Shown: in pieces, positions 11,410-23,469 of the stretch
Layout: the number at the start of each line of letters is the position of its first letter
Numbering within the stretch: the stretch's first letter is position 1
Assembly (NCBI GenBank): GCA_032622095.1
Contig: CP136061.1
Span: 63,553,127-63,617,126, forward strand
From: Siphonodentalium dalli
Lineage: Eukaryota > Mollusca > Scaphopoda > Gadilida > Siphonodentaliidae
DNA length: 64,000 bases
Direction of reading: 5' to 3'
Made by a program: the position numbers and the translations under genes
Notes under the pieces: model-generated
What the model was told of the DNA's origin: nothing
What the model saw: the letters and a program-made list of their open reading frames with translations, nothing else
Databases searched by the model: none

Positions 11410-12839
11410 ACACAGAGTAAAATCCAAGATGGCAGCTGGCGTTTTTTTTTTGTCTGAATGACCCCAAAATGACTCTTTCCCAACTACATTCCAATTTCAA
11501 TAGCCATGAAAATTTTTCCCATCTACATGTCAATATTAACATCCCTGACAAATTTTATGATGATCACACTAAAGGTACGACCTGTAGCCCGTGCTAAAGA
11601 ATTTAGTCATACAAAGAGTAAATCCAAGATGGCTGCCATGTTTTTTGGCCGAATGACCCCAAATGACTCGTTCCCATCTACATACTGTTAACATTCATTT
11701 TATGATGATCAGACTAAAAGTACGACCTGTAGGCTGTGCTAAGTGATTTAGTCATACAAACAGTAAAATCCAAGATGGCTGCTGGCAGCCATGTTTTTTG
11801 GCCAAATGACCTCAAAATGACTCGTTCCCATCTACATGTCATTGTTAACATCCATGACAAATTTTATGATGATCAGACTGAAGGTACGACCTGTAACCCG
11901 TGCTAAAGGATTTAGTCATACAAAGAGTAAAACACAAGATGGCTGCTGCGGCCATGTTTTTTGGTCGAATGACCCCAAAATTAATCGTTCCCATCTACAT
12001 GTCAATATTAACATCCAAGACAAATTTCATGATGATCAGACAAACAGTACGACCTGTAGCCCGTGCTAATGGATTGAATTTTGAAATCAAAGATGGCCAC
12101 TGGCGGCCATGTTTTTTGGCCGAATAACCCCAAAATGACTCATTCCCATCTACATGCCATTGTTAACATCCATGACAAATTGTATGATGATCAAATATTT
12201 TTTTGGCTGAATGACCCCAAAATGACTCGTTCCATCTACATGTCATTATTAACATTAATTATAAATTTTATGATGATCAGACTAAAGGTACGACCTGTAG
12301 CCCGTGCTAAAGGATTTAGTCATACAAAGAGTAAAATTCAAGATGGCTGCTGGCGGCCATGTTTTTCGGCCGAATGACCCCAAAATAACTCGTTCCCATC
12401 TACATGTCAATATTAACATCCATGTCAAATTTCATGATGATCAGACAAATTTCATGATGATCAGACTAAAGGTACGACCTGTAGCCCGTGCTAAAGGATT
12501 TAGTCATACAAAGAGTAACATCCAAGATGGCTGCTGGTGGCCATGTTTTTTGCCCGAATGACCCAAAAATGACTCGTTCCCATCTACATGTCATTGTTAA
12601 CATCCATGACTAATTTTATGATGATCCGACCAAAGGTACGATCTGTAGCCCTTGTCAAAGGATTTAGTCATGCAAAGAGTAAAATCTAAGATGGCTGCCG
12701 GCGGCCATGTTTTTTGGCCGAATGACCCCAAAATTACTCGTTCCCATCTACATGTCAATATTAACATCCATGACAAATTTCATGACAATAAGACGAACAG
12801 TACGGCCTGTAGCCCGTGCTAATGGATTGAATTTTGAAA
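11287..12839 (+). mobile_element. Helentron-like (HINE/'pearl'-type) element with 164-bp core array, 3' end lost
   Basis: The 5' end carries the AGTGTCAATGACACT hairpin and TAGCTCAACTTTG. The body is about nine units of a ~164-bp repeat, each with TTTAGTCATACAAAGAG, AAGATGGCTGCTGGCGGCC, GACTCGTTCCCATCTACATG and GGTACGACCTGTAGCCCG. It breaks off at about 12839 into unrelated sequence without the hairpin 3' end. The ORFs reading KMAAGGHVFWPNDPKMTRS are translations of the repeat. Confidence 0.75.
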
Positions 12840-13093
12840 TGGTGCACCCAGATGAATTTGTAATGACAATTCACACATCGCTCTAAAAGAAATACGCATC
12901 AACACTATATTATAATTCTATGTTTTGATACTCTATCTCAGTATCTTGTTTGTTTCTACTTGAGCAGGCCTTTACCTGATTAACTGATGGTTATATAAAG
13001 CAGTGTCATGGAATCTTCATTGTTGAAACAGAATCATCTAGTCAGAAATATAAAGATCAGAGTAGGTCTTGCAACAGTGTCAATCAATGTTTG

Positions 13094-13473
13094 AACTAGA
13101 GATGGGACTAAGGTATACCCCCCATATTCAACATGTTATTCCAATAAAGTAACCATTACCATAAATTGAAATTGGTCAATAGTTTCACTGTAAACATACT
13201 AGTTACCTGCAGCTACTCACATGTGAAAGCTTATATTCAAAGTAAAATAAAGTTACATAACTTGGCCAATATGAGTCTGACTGAACTCCAAATCGCAGGT
13301 GCAAAGGTTCACATGACGATTGACCCCTGTAGCAAATTTGATTCAAATTGAACAAGAAAGTTCTGAGAAAACATCCGGACAAAAAAAACTTCAAATCTGG
13401 AGAATTATTCCTAAGTCGAAAAATTATCATAACCCAGTCAAAATTTTTTGGACCGAACTCCAATTGCCACATT
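13094..13473 (+). mobile_element. Left part of a 'GCTCGGACAAAATTATGC' repeat element, split by a Helentron-like insertion
   Basis: Begins AACTAGAGATGGGACTAAGG, the same start as the element at 62628. It continues with CATAATCGCAGGTGC-type repeat units (degenerate here) until 13473, where a Helentron-like element starts. The right part resumes at 14938. Confidence 0.6.
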
Positions 13474-14937
13474 AAATGAAAGTGTCAATGACACTGTAGC
13501 TCAACTTCGAAAGGGAATAATTTTATGTGTCACAGTCAATGGAGTGATTAGGAATGTGGAAAGTTGAAAGGCCTAGTTTTGCAAAGAGTAAAATCCAAGA
13601 TGGCCACTGGCAGCCATGTTTTTTTGCCGAATGACCCCAAAAAGACTTGTTCCCATTTACATGTCATTGTTAACATCCAAGATAAATTTCATGATGATCC
13701 GACAAAAGATACGACCTGTACCCTATGTGAAAGGATTTAGTCATGTAAAGAGTAAAATACTGCTGCCGGCCATGTTTTTTGGGCGAATGACCTCAAAACG
13801 ACCCGTTTCCCATCAACATGTCATCGTTAACATCCATGACAAATATCATTATGATCGGACCAAAGATACGACTTGTAGCCCTTGATAAATGATTTAGTCA
13901 TGCAAATAGTAAAATCCTAGATGGCTGCTGGTGGCCATGTTTTTTGGCCGAATGACCAAAATTACTCGTTCCCATCTACATGTCAATATTAACATCCACG
14001 ACAAATATCATGATGATCAGACGAACAGTACGACCTGTAGCCCATGCTAATAGATTGAATTTTGAAATCCAAGATGGCCGCTAGTGGCCATGTTTTTTTG
14101 CTGAATGACACCAAAATGCCTCGATCCCACCTACATGTCAATGTCAATAGCCATTACAAATTTCATTATGATCCGAAAAAAGGTAGGACCTGTAGCCCGT
14201 GCCAAAGGATTTAGTCAAACAAAGAGTAAAATCCAAGATGGCTGCTGGCGGCCATGTTTTTTAGCCGAACGACCCCAAAATGACTCATTCCCATCTACAT
14301 GTCAATATTAACAACCATGACAAAATTAATGATGATCTGATAGAAGATACAACCTGTAGCCCGTGCTAATGGATTGAATTTTGAAATCCAAGATGGACGC
14401 TGGTGGCCATGTTTTTTGGCCGAATGACCCCAAAAGGACTCGTTCCCATCTACATGTCATTATTAACATCCATGACAAATTTAATGAGATCTGACCAAAG
14501 CTACGACCTGTAGCCCGCGCCAAAGGATTTAGTCATGCAAAGAGTAAAATCCAAGATGGCTGCTGGCGGGCATGTTTTTTGGCCAAATGACCCCAAAATT
14601 ACTTGTTCCCATCTACATGTCAATATTAACATCCATGACAAATTTCATCATGATCAGACGAACAGTACGACCTGTAGACCGTGCCAATGGATTTAATTTT
14701 GAAATCCAAGATGGCCGCCAGTGGCCATGTTTTTTGGCTGAATGACCCCAAAATGAATCGTTCCCATCTACATGTCAATGTCAACATTCATGACGAATTT
14801 CATAAAGATCAGACCAAAGGTACAACCTGTAGTCCACGCCAAAGGAAATTGTTGACGGACACACGCACATACGCACACACAGACAACGGACGCCAACCCA
14901 TGGCAATAGCTTAAACTTACAAAGTAAGTTGAGCTAA
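13474..14937 (+). mobile_element. Helentron-like element with 164-bp core array, both ends present
   Basis: 5' end AAATGAAAGTGTCAATGACACTGTAGCTCAAC; about nine degenerate 164-bp units; then a tail (TTGACGGACACACGCACATA, 14849 onward). The 3' end carries a short hairpin (AAACTTAC ... GTAAGTT) followed by GAGCTAA. The 3' hairpin plus CTRR-like end and a 5' TAGCTCAACTT that mirrors it are Helentron/HINE hallmarks. No Rep/helicase is encoded. It sits inside another repeat element (13094-15206). Confidence 0.72.
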
Positions 14938-15206
14938 AAAAATGGACAGAAAAATTTAGGAATAAAAGCTTGGACAAAATTATGCATCTTGACAAAATTT
15001 TCTAAATAAAAAAAGGAGGACAATTCCACACAAAAATGTCGGACGGACCTCATAATCGCAGGTGCCCAGGTTCCTATGGTACTAAATGTGCCAAGTTTTT
15101 TAAAGATTGACTGAAAATGTACGAATAAAAGCTCGGACAATATTGTCTCCACGAACGGACGAATGGCTAGACGGACGAACAAGCTGATTCCAGTATACCC
15201 CGCAAT
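14938..15206 (+). mobile_element. Right part of the split repeat element
   Basis: Resumes with AATAAAAGCTTGGACAAAAT units and ends in the GACGGACGAACAAGCTGAT tail and CCAGTATACCCC, like the tail at 63060-63137. Minus-strand ORFs here (duplicated at 28192-28440) are shadows of the repeat. Confidence 0.6.
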
Positions 15207-15310
15207 GAGTTGTGGGGGTATAATTATATAATGTTATCTCTAATTGATACAGCAATTTGATTTTACTAGGGTTAAGTGTGAAGAGTACCTGAGAATATTA
15301 TTAGCCTTAC

Positions 15311-15445
15311 TTGGTTTGCACACTGCACCATCAGCATAGTAATTGTCACCACACACACATCTACTATTGCTATTCTGATACAGACAACTAGAGTGAGGAA
15401 CACATGTATCTGTATTGAAGACACATATTGACCCTGGATAAATCC
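15311..15445 (-). CDS. EB/EGF-like six-cysteine module exon (copy 1a)
   Basis: A 135-nt exon (45 codons), phase 1-1. The acceptor AATTATTTCAG precedes 15445 and the donor A|GTAAGG follows 15311. It encodes six cysteines spaced C-x6-C-x5-C-x8-C-x-C-x10-C, with SSCLYQNSNSRCVCGDNYYA in the middle. The pattern fits a disulphide-rich extracellular module of the EB/EGF-like type and is very close to the exons at 21425 and 561. Neighbouring exons of the same gene lie ~6 kb upstream (21425) and ~14 kb downstream (561, broken) on the minus strand. Signal peptide and other parts of the gene were not found in this window. The long ORF that overlaps it (15272-15520) is in a different frame and is a shadow. 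Confidence 0.78.
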
Positions 15446-17640
15446 CTGAAATAATTTAACATAATTTATATTGATGTTCAATGAAGAATTTTTTATGGTA
15501 TGGGGAGAGTTAGGTAGCAAGTCGTGATTTAACAGGAAATGATGTATGATTTGAGATAATCTGAATTAAGCATGCAAAAGTAGTAATGTATAAATTGGTG
15601 CAGTGAAGTCATATCACAATAATCATGCACCCTCTATATTCACACAATTAGCATTCCGTAAGAATCAGAATCAATCACCATAAGGTTTGAACGAACGTTT
15701 CAAAGGTTTGAACGCAATAACTGAAGTAACATTTCATAAAAAGCAATGAACCATGGATGTCCCTTCAAGCCAAACACGCGCTCAGCATGTGTTGTTAAAT
15801 TGGTCGCACTTTCCATCTTCAGTTGTCGGGCTTTCCAATCAGCTGTTTTGACATGGGTAAAAAAATATACAGGAAGTATATATTGGAAAACGAGGCCACT
15901 GAAATCCTAATTTTATTTTGGGCTCATTTGTATTGCGATATGAATTAACTATATTAATACATGTACTCGCAAAAATCATAGATATTTCAGGAAATGTCCA
16001 TTTTTTTGCAGTGATGCCAGCGAATATACTGGTATATGATTATAAGGAATGACTGTCATCAGTTTTGACTGGCAGATTGATTAAACGAAGTTCATGAATC
16101 CATTCTTTGGTCAAAGGGCTGTAATTCCTTCGGGATTTACATACCAAATAACACAAATGGACCTTCCAGTCATTCCTTAATTGATACTAAAGACTTCACT
16201 GTCTAAATTTGAAAAGATAATGACAGTCACCCACACTCCACCCACCATTTGAAAAGGCAAAATGTTTATTGTGCATATACGCTGGCAGATATTACTTAAG
16301 GATTACTACCAGACAATGGAATGTAAAATTGTTTGTACTGCCAATCCTATGAAGTAATGTCAACTTATTTTATATGCATGAATTAACACTGTACATATGT
16401 ATATATAGGTGTATTCAAATTAAGACTCAAGGTCTATATAACCATAAACGTATATGTTATAGGTATATTCGCAGAGACTTACTCAAAATACACTTGGGGA
16501 TAATCGCTCATGATCGCCGACTGGTTCACCGGAAGTTGACTTCTCTCAGGTGCACTCAATCGTGGTTCTGCCCGGTCTACTCCATATGATCCATAGTTTG
16601 ACAGTATAGCAACTTTTATTCAATGGATCTAACTGGACCACTAATATTTCTCGATGGTAAAAAATAATAGATATAAAAAATTGATATCTAATAACTGTGA
16701 GCTTTGATAGGTGGGTTCCTCGACTTGAATCAAATATTTTTTACCCTGAAGCCAAATAAATAGTAATTGAGGGTGCTTAATCGGATTATGAATCTTTAAG
16801 CCGCCAAAGTCAGATAATGTAACTTGTAACTCATGGAAGACTTTTGATCTCGCGCAAGATTTCTAATACACGTAATTTCGACTGTATACCCCTCTAAGTG
16901 ATCAAGTTTTTAGCAAGCTACTGTTATCAGTCTCATGCTGACTAAAGACCTGAATACATTAGTTTTTGTCATTGGCATCGCGCGTGCGTATTACCAGGGT
17001 TTCCGCCTGGGGAAAATAAATGAGGCCTATTGTGCAAATATATAACGTGACAGGACGAAAATGGATTGTCCCGTCGGGAGAACATTTTTGTATTTGTCAC
17101 TGAAAAGTAGTCATTTCCTTGCACCTGAAATACTCATAAAGCAACCCAAAGCTATGTACATGTATATTACGCAAATTGATCATTTCCATGGGTGCAATAA
17201 TTCTGTTGATGATACCCAGAGCATTGATCATGAAATTACGCACGTGAGATCACCGTCTGATTAAAGACTAAATAAATGAACAAGCTACTAGTTAGTGTGC
17301 TTACAAATTATAAGATTCCAACACCGATAGGTATATTTAAACAATAAAAAGCGTATACGCATTGACCAATAATACCAAGCAAGGGGAATTGAATTAAGTA
17401 TTTCCAAAAACGTCAACAGGTAGCTTCCGTGAAAATGAAACCAAAAGGATATATTCTGTCAATCGTAAAACTATTTGTGTGCTGTGACATCATATTGCAG
17501 AAGATATTTATAGCGGCATAGTATGAATGGTATTGAAATCGTTCAAACTCGAAACACGTAGATTGTTCAACAGTCTGCCATAGTCCAACAACTATAGTTA
17601 GGACCACTGCTATGAACTAAGTTTTAGCCCCTGTGTTATG
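15446..17640. other. Intron between EB/EGF-like exons; no gene seen
   Basis: Contains diverged relatives of the 5.8-kb MITE (about 16650-16800) and of the 6.6-7.2-kb flank (17041-17640). The 17592-17599 GTTAGGAC is the empty site of the 7194 hAT-like element. The 71- and 67-codon ORFs here repeat exactly in the second duplicate and show no family features. Confidence 0.5.
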
Positions 17641-20543
17641 AAATATGAAAGTGTCGATGACACTGTAGCTCAACTTTGTAAAGAAGGTAATTTTTGTTTG
17701 ATTGGCAATGAATAGAGAGATTAACAAGAGCTACGCTGGGCGTGCAATATACGCCCTCTCTTGGGTCGGTGGAAACTGGTAAAAAAGGGGCATAACTCTG
17801 GTAAAAATTGGCGGACGGAACTCAAATTTGAACTTGACCTGGGTTTTGGTGGGAGAAAGTAATATACCAAATTATCATTGAATCCGATAAGCTCTAGTAA
17901 AGTTATCATCCGGACAACAAATTTCAGGGATTTTCTAAGTCAAATTACGTCAAATAAGGGGCATAACTCCGGTGAAAGTTGGCGGACGGAACCCAAATTC
18001 GAACTTTAGCTGTCTTTTCTCCTAATAAACCCACATACCAAATTTGATTGAAATCGGTTCACTCTAACTAAAGTTATCAAATTTCAGGGATTTTCTAAGT
18101 CAAATTACGTAAAAAAAGGGGCCATAACTCTCGCAAAAATTATCGGATTAAAACGAAATTCGGACTTGAGCTGTATTTTGATATATGTAATCCACAAAAA
18201 AACAGGTTTTGCGTATAAACATTCCAAAATCGAGTTATCATCCGGAAACAAAAAAACATAAGAAAAACTGAATTTTCTGAGTCGAAAAAGGGGCATAACT
18301 CTGCCAAAAATGGTCGGACAGAACCCAAGTTCGAACTTCACCTGTGTTTTGGTGGGAGAAAGTAATATACCAAATTTGGATTCATTCCGATAAACTATAC
18401 TAAAGTTATCATCCGGACAACAAATTTCAAGGATTTTCTAAGTAAAAAAACGTTAAATAAGGGGCATAACTCTGGTGAAAATTCGAACTTGAACTTACTT
18501 TTCGGCTAATAAACCAACATACCAAATTTTACTAATTTTGGTTCACCTAACTAAAGTTATCATCCGGACAACAGGTTAACGGACGGACGCCCGCCCGCCC
18601 GGACGGACAGACCAATACTATAATACGGCCTTTTTTTCAAAAGGGCGTATAAAAAGGAGTGCAAAACATGAGCAGTAAAGGATTTAGTCATACACAGAGT
18701 AAAATCCAAGATGGCAGCTGGCGGCCATGTTTATTGTCTGAATAACCCCAAAATGACTCTTTCCCATCTACATTCCAATTTCAATAGCCATGAAAAATTT
18801 CATGATGATCAGACTAAAGGTACGACCTGTAGCCCGTGCTAAAGGATTTAGTCATACAAAGAGTAAAATCCAAGATGGCTGCTGGTGGCCATATTTTATG
18901 GCCGAATGACCCCAAAATGACTCGTTCCCATCTACATGTCAATATTAACATCCCTGACAAATTTTATGATGATCACACTAAAGGTACGACCTGTAGCCCG
19001 TGCTAAAGAATTTAGTCATACAAAGAGTAAAACCAAGATGGCTGCAATGTTTTTTGGACGAATGACCCCAAAATGACTCGTTCCCATCTACATACTGTTA
19101 ACATTCATTTTATGATGATCAGACTAAAAGTACGACCTGTAGCCTGTGCTAAGTTATTTAGTCATACAAACAGTAAAATCCAAGATGGCTGCCAGCGGCC
19201 ATGTTTTTTGGCTGAATGACCCCACAATGATTCGTTCCCATCTACATGTCAATGTCAACATTCATGACAAATTTCATAAAGATTAGACCAAAGGTACAAC
19301 CTGTAGCCCGCGCCAAAGGATTTAGTCATGCAAATAGTAAAATCCAAGATAGCTGCTGGCGGCCATGTTTTTTGGCCGAACGACACCAAAATCACTCGTT
19401 CCCATCTACATGTCATTATTAACATCAATGACAAATTTCATGATGATCAGGCGAACAGTACAATCTGTAGCCCGCGCCAATGGATTGAATCTTGAAATCC
19501 AAGATGGCTGCCAGCGGCCATGTTTTTTGGCCGAATGACCCCAAAATGACTCGTTCCCATCTACATGTCAATGTCAACATTCATGACAAATTTCATAAAG
19601 ATCAGACCAAAGGTACGACCTGTAGCCCGGGCCAAAGGATTTAGTCATGCAAAGAGTAAAATCTAAGATGGCTGCTGGCGGCCATGTTTTTCGGCCGAAC
19701 GACCCCAAAATGACTCGTTCCCATCTACATGTCATTGTTAACATCCATGACAAATTTCATGATGTTCCGATCGAAGCTACGACCTGTAGCCCGCGCCAAA
19801 GGATTTAGTCATGCAAAGAGTAAAATCCAAGATGGCTGCTGGTGGCCAGGTTTATTGGCCGAACAACCCCAAAATGACTCGTTCCCATCTACATGTCAAT
19901 ATTAACATCCATGACAAATTTCATGATGATTAGACCAAAGGTACAACCTGTAGCCCGCGCCAAAGGATTTAGTCATGCAAAGAGTAAAATCCAAGATGGC
20001 TGCTGGCGGCCATGTTTTTTGGCTGAACAACTCCAAAATCACTTGTTCCCATCTACATGACAGTGTTAACATCCATGACAAATTTCATAAACTTCCGACC
20101 AAAACAACGACCTGTAGCCCGCGCCAAAGGATTTAGTCATGCAAAGAGTAAAATCCAAGATGGCTGCTGGCAGCCATGTTTTTTGGCCGAACGACCCCAA
20201 AATCACTCGTTCCCATCTACATGTCATTATTAACATCAATGGCAAATTTCATGATGATCAGATCAACAGTACGACCTGTAGGCCGCGCCAATGGATTGAA
20301 TCTTGAAATCCAAGATGGCTGCCAGTGGCCATGTTTTTTGGCCGAATGACCCCAAAATGACTCGTTCCCATCTACATGTCAATGTCAACATTCATGACAA
20401 ATTTCATGAAGATCAGATCAAAGGTACAACCTGTAGCCCGCGCCAAAGGAAATTGTTGACGGACACACGCGCACATGGACACACGGACGACGGACGCCAA
20501 ACCATGGCAATAGCTCAAACTTACAAAAGTAAGTTGAGCTAAT
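17641..20543 (+). mobile_element. Helentron-like element with 164-bp core array, full ends, split by an insert
   Basis: 5' hairpin AAGTGTCGATGACACT and TAGCTCAACTTTG at the left; 3' TTACAAAAGTAAGTTGAG hairpin plus CTAAT at 20539-20543. About eleven 164-bp units lie between 18676 and 20450; successive GGATTTAGTC starts at 19637, 19801, 19965 and 20129 give an exact 164-bp period. A ~0.92-kb foreign repeat (17725-18647) interrupts the 5' head. No protein is encoded, so it is non-autonomous. Confidence 0.8.
17725..18647. mobile_element. Insert with ~170-bp GGGGCATAACTC tandem units and short TIRs
   Basis: Inserted into the head of the Helentron-like element: the uninterrupted sequence GAGAGATTAAAAAGGAG exists at 8634-8650. 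The insert leaves TAA on both sides. ATACGCCC near the left and GGGCGTAT at the right are inverse ends. Inside are about five units of 160-174 bp starting GGGGCATAACTC (17787, 17957, 18116, 18290, 18461) and containing AAAGTTATCATCCGGACAA, then a CGGACGGACGCCCGCCCG tail. ORFs on its minus strand are shadows. Confidence 0.72.
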
Positions 20544-21424
20544 AAATGCCATGGTGCATACTATCATGACAATGACAGCAATGACGACATGTGTAAGGTT
20601 CTGTCAAGGCCAGAAATTCCTATGGAATTAAACATATTTGCCGGTGATTAAACTGAAAATGCGGTAGAAAATACAAGTAAATAGGTGACTGAGGTAAAAG
20701 TACGAGTTGAAAGGTGAAGACCGAAGTGTTAGATACAATATGTGATGACTTATCTGTTCAGAGCGTTACTGAACTATTCGGGAGAAATTTGGAACTTTTA
20801 TATACTGGTTAGTTTCTTTTTTGCATGTTTTGATACAATAATAGATAATTCACTTTATAAAAGTTTTATTTCATGTTACTCTCATGGTGATGACCGAGGG
20901 TTTGCCTATATATATATCAAATTAGTCATAACCATGGAAGATGTACATGGGGAGAAGCCGCAGAACAATGTATGTAATAGCCTTGGTGGGACAATGGTAG
21001 CACATATAAATGAAAAGCCTACCTGCCTCCTCGATAAAATTGTCACCATTAATAAATTAAAAATAAAAACCTGCCTCCCTCATAGTTAAAATCTGCCTCC
21101 CTCATAGTTAAAATTGGCCATAAATTATAAAAATAAATATCTGCCTCCCTCATCCCTTTGGAAAAAAGTGTCTGAGAAACAAACAACTTTTTTATTTGGC
21201 CTAAATGGATTCAGTCATAACGGTATACATTGGAATGGTCTATTATTCATTTGGAAGGGTCTTCAGGTAAATTAGTAGACAATAGTTTACAATTAAGTGC
21301 AGAAGACTTGATATTCATTGGTAAGAAATGTTCAGACAAATGATCGTTTGTTGAACTTATTATCTGGACATTTCCTTAGGAACTACCCATCAATGAGTAT
21401 TTATTAAAGAAAGGGTTAACCTAC
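20544..21424. other. Intron; CTGCCTCCCTCAT short repeats
   Basis: No supported gene. CTGCCTCCCTCATAGTTAAAA recurs three to four times at 21070-21155. The 115-codon ORF at 20742-21089 has no recognisable domain and runs against the gene on the other strand, so it is left uncalled. Confidence 0.4.
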
Positions 21425-21571
21425 TCTGGGTACAGCGTGAAGATTTCCAGTATAATCCATCATTACACTGACATCTGTTTGTGTTCTGGTCATCTGCTGT
21501 ACACTGTGTGTTGCTGTCAGCACACTGCTCTGAAGGTCCACCATCAGTGCAGATACCTTTAATGGCTATCT
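21425..21571 (-). CDS. EB/EGF-like six-cysteine module exon (copy 1b)
   Basis: A 147-nt exon (49 codons), phase 1-1. The acceptor TTCTCTTTCAG precedes 21571 and the donor A|GTAGGTT follows 21425. It encodes GICTDGGPSEQCADSNTQCT, then a CQC pair, and ends at a cysteine near the donor: C-x8-C-x6-C-x9-C-x-C-x10-C. Cysteine spacing and the shared Q-C-A-D-[ST]-N motif tie it to the exon at 561-1544. It is probably one repeat of a multi-module secreted or membrane-anchored protein. Its function cannot be assigned from this fragment. Confidence 0.82.
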
Positions 21572-21625
21572 CTGAAAGAGAAGTAGAGAATATCATCAAT
21601 TAGTATCATCAGTGATGCGGACCAG

Positions 21626-22300
21626 ACCGCAAACAAGAGCATTGCTAGGGCTTGGCAAAATACGACCTTTAGCCATTTTGAATTGAACTACCACAAAATA
21701 AATTAAAAATTTGAGGTTAAGTAGAATATCTGATATACCCCTAATTTCAATGCCAAAATGCTTTCACATTCTAAGTCGAAAAATGGCCGTGACTCATGTG
21801 AAAATAATTGGACAGAACCCATGTTTGAACTCTGCCTGTAGTTTAATCTGGGACCCACACATACCAGCTTTGGTCCAAATCAAATAATCCAAACAAGAGT
21901 TATCGGTCGGAAACCGAAATGTTATGAAATCGGTCAAATTCTGTAGAAAAAGTGCAGTAACCAATGTAAAAATAATTGGTTGGAATCCATATATGAACTT
22001 GGCCTGTATCTTTAGCTGGGAAATACAAATACCAACTTTTGTTCAGATCAAATAATCCAAACTGGAGTTATCGGTTGGAAACCATAAATGTTAACAGACA
22101 GTCAAATACTAAGTCGAAAAAGGGCCGTAACTCATGTAAAAATAATTGGATGGAACCCATATTTGAATATGGCCTGTATTTTTAGCTGCGATAATACACG
22201 TACCAACTTTGGTTCAGATCAAATAATCCAAACTAGAGTTATCGATCGGAAACCAAAAATGTTAACAGACGGCACTACCAACATTTGAGGTTAATGAGGC
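21626..22300 (+). repeat. Three-unit ~170-bp tandem array (GTAAAAATAATTGG units)
   Basis: GTRAAAATAATTGG recurs at 21797, 21966 and 22136, giving a ~170-bp period. Each unit contains CAAATAATCCAAACNAGAGT and TATCGGTCGGAAACC. The start ACAAGAGCATTGCTAGGGC resembles the start of the insert at 17725, suggesting a related element class. Confidence 0.7.
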
Positions 22301-22406
22301 AAAATTTTTATGAGCTAGTTAATTTATTGAGTCAGTTCAATTTTATGAGTTTTTTTAAACAAGTGCTAACATTTAGGGTTTATGAGCTCAACAAGTCCAG
22401 ATACTT

Positions 22407-22689
22407 GAGAGGTTAGTCTAAAAATAGAAAAGACCATCGAATGTGTAAAAATTTTAATACACTATTTCTAGCTTCCAAAAATAATCAACCACTCAACCAG
22501 TTAACTGGTTAGCATGTAAACCACGGGAAGGTAGTGTTGAATACAAATCTATCGAACTATTGTAACCTTGTAATACTCTAGAGCTATTCACTACCCTATA
22601 ATCCATGCTTGTATTGGAATCTCATTAAACTCATGGACAAGTTGATAACCCACAATCGATGGACTTTGCTATTTTTAGACTAACCTCTC
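22407..22689. mobile_element. MITE with ~30-bp inverted ends
   Basis: Left end GAGAGGTTAGTCTAAAAATAG and right end CTATTTTTAGACTAACCTCTC are perfect inverses. The match continues inward with a few mismatches to CCATCGA on the left and TCGATGG on the right. It is about 283 bp with no coding capacity and no clear target duplication. AACCGG-rich DNA around it (22497, 22723-22758) may be remains of another hAT-like element. Confidence 0.65.
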
Positions 22690-23469
22690 TAGTGCTGAAC
22701 GGCTGACCTATTTTTGTAGCTGGTTAACCGCGACGTGTAACCGGATCATAACCGGTTATCTGCTATTTTCAACCTATGACTTTATACTGATTATTTATAC
22801 TATAATTTGTACCAATATATCAGCATAATTTGATGTATTAACTGTATGGCAAACTCGCGTAATGTTTACAAAGACAGAGCTTGTATTAAACTAATGTAAA
22901 TCACCAAACACGAACGTCACAAAGCCACGTGTTGACAACTTGGCAGATGACACAGTGAACTAAAACTCGCAGTGTTTATAAATAGACGTGTCATGCTTGA
23001 CATATTTGTACTGCAGTTGCGACTGCTACCTGACTTGTTATCATTCTCATTTTGGGAAGAATATTGTGTGACCTATATACATGTTCATACATCGACAGTT
23101 TTGTATTGCCATTATAGCGATTGCGGGACTGGCCGATTATTAAGTCATGTGACTCAGGTATTCTAACCGCTGGGTGTTCTTTGGCGATTTGAGATAGATA
23201 GGATGACCAATAAACACAATTATGAAGTTTGTGAACTTTATGTAGTTAACAAATGAAAATTTAAAAAAACAGCTGAAAACCTGCTAAAAACACTGTTTTC
23301 TGTTAGAAGACAATCAAATGCTGAGAATTAGTCATTAGGATGCAAATAAGTCTGACTGCAGGGTAACACCATTTTTATTCGAGTTCATTTGAACTTCATC
23401 GACTGAGATTACTCAACGACTCGACCCGTCCAAAACACTCAGTGGACAAAAGTAACCCCACGTATCAAA

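Noticed and set aside
11506-14914. Series of 60-98-codon ORFs reading MLKDLVIQRVK..., KMAAGGHVFWPNDPK...
   Set aside because: They are translations of the 164-bp core repeat in different frames; 164 is not a multiple of three and no frame is conserved.
15272-15520. 82-codon minus-strand ORF overlapping the module exon
   Set aside because: Different frame from the cysteine-rich exon; the splice-bounded frame explains the conservation and cysteines.
20742-21089. 115-codon ORF (repeated at 34002-34349)
   Set aside because: No domain, no splice or initiation support, antisense to the exon-bearing gene; its conservation only reflects the recent duplication.
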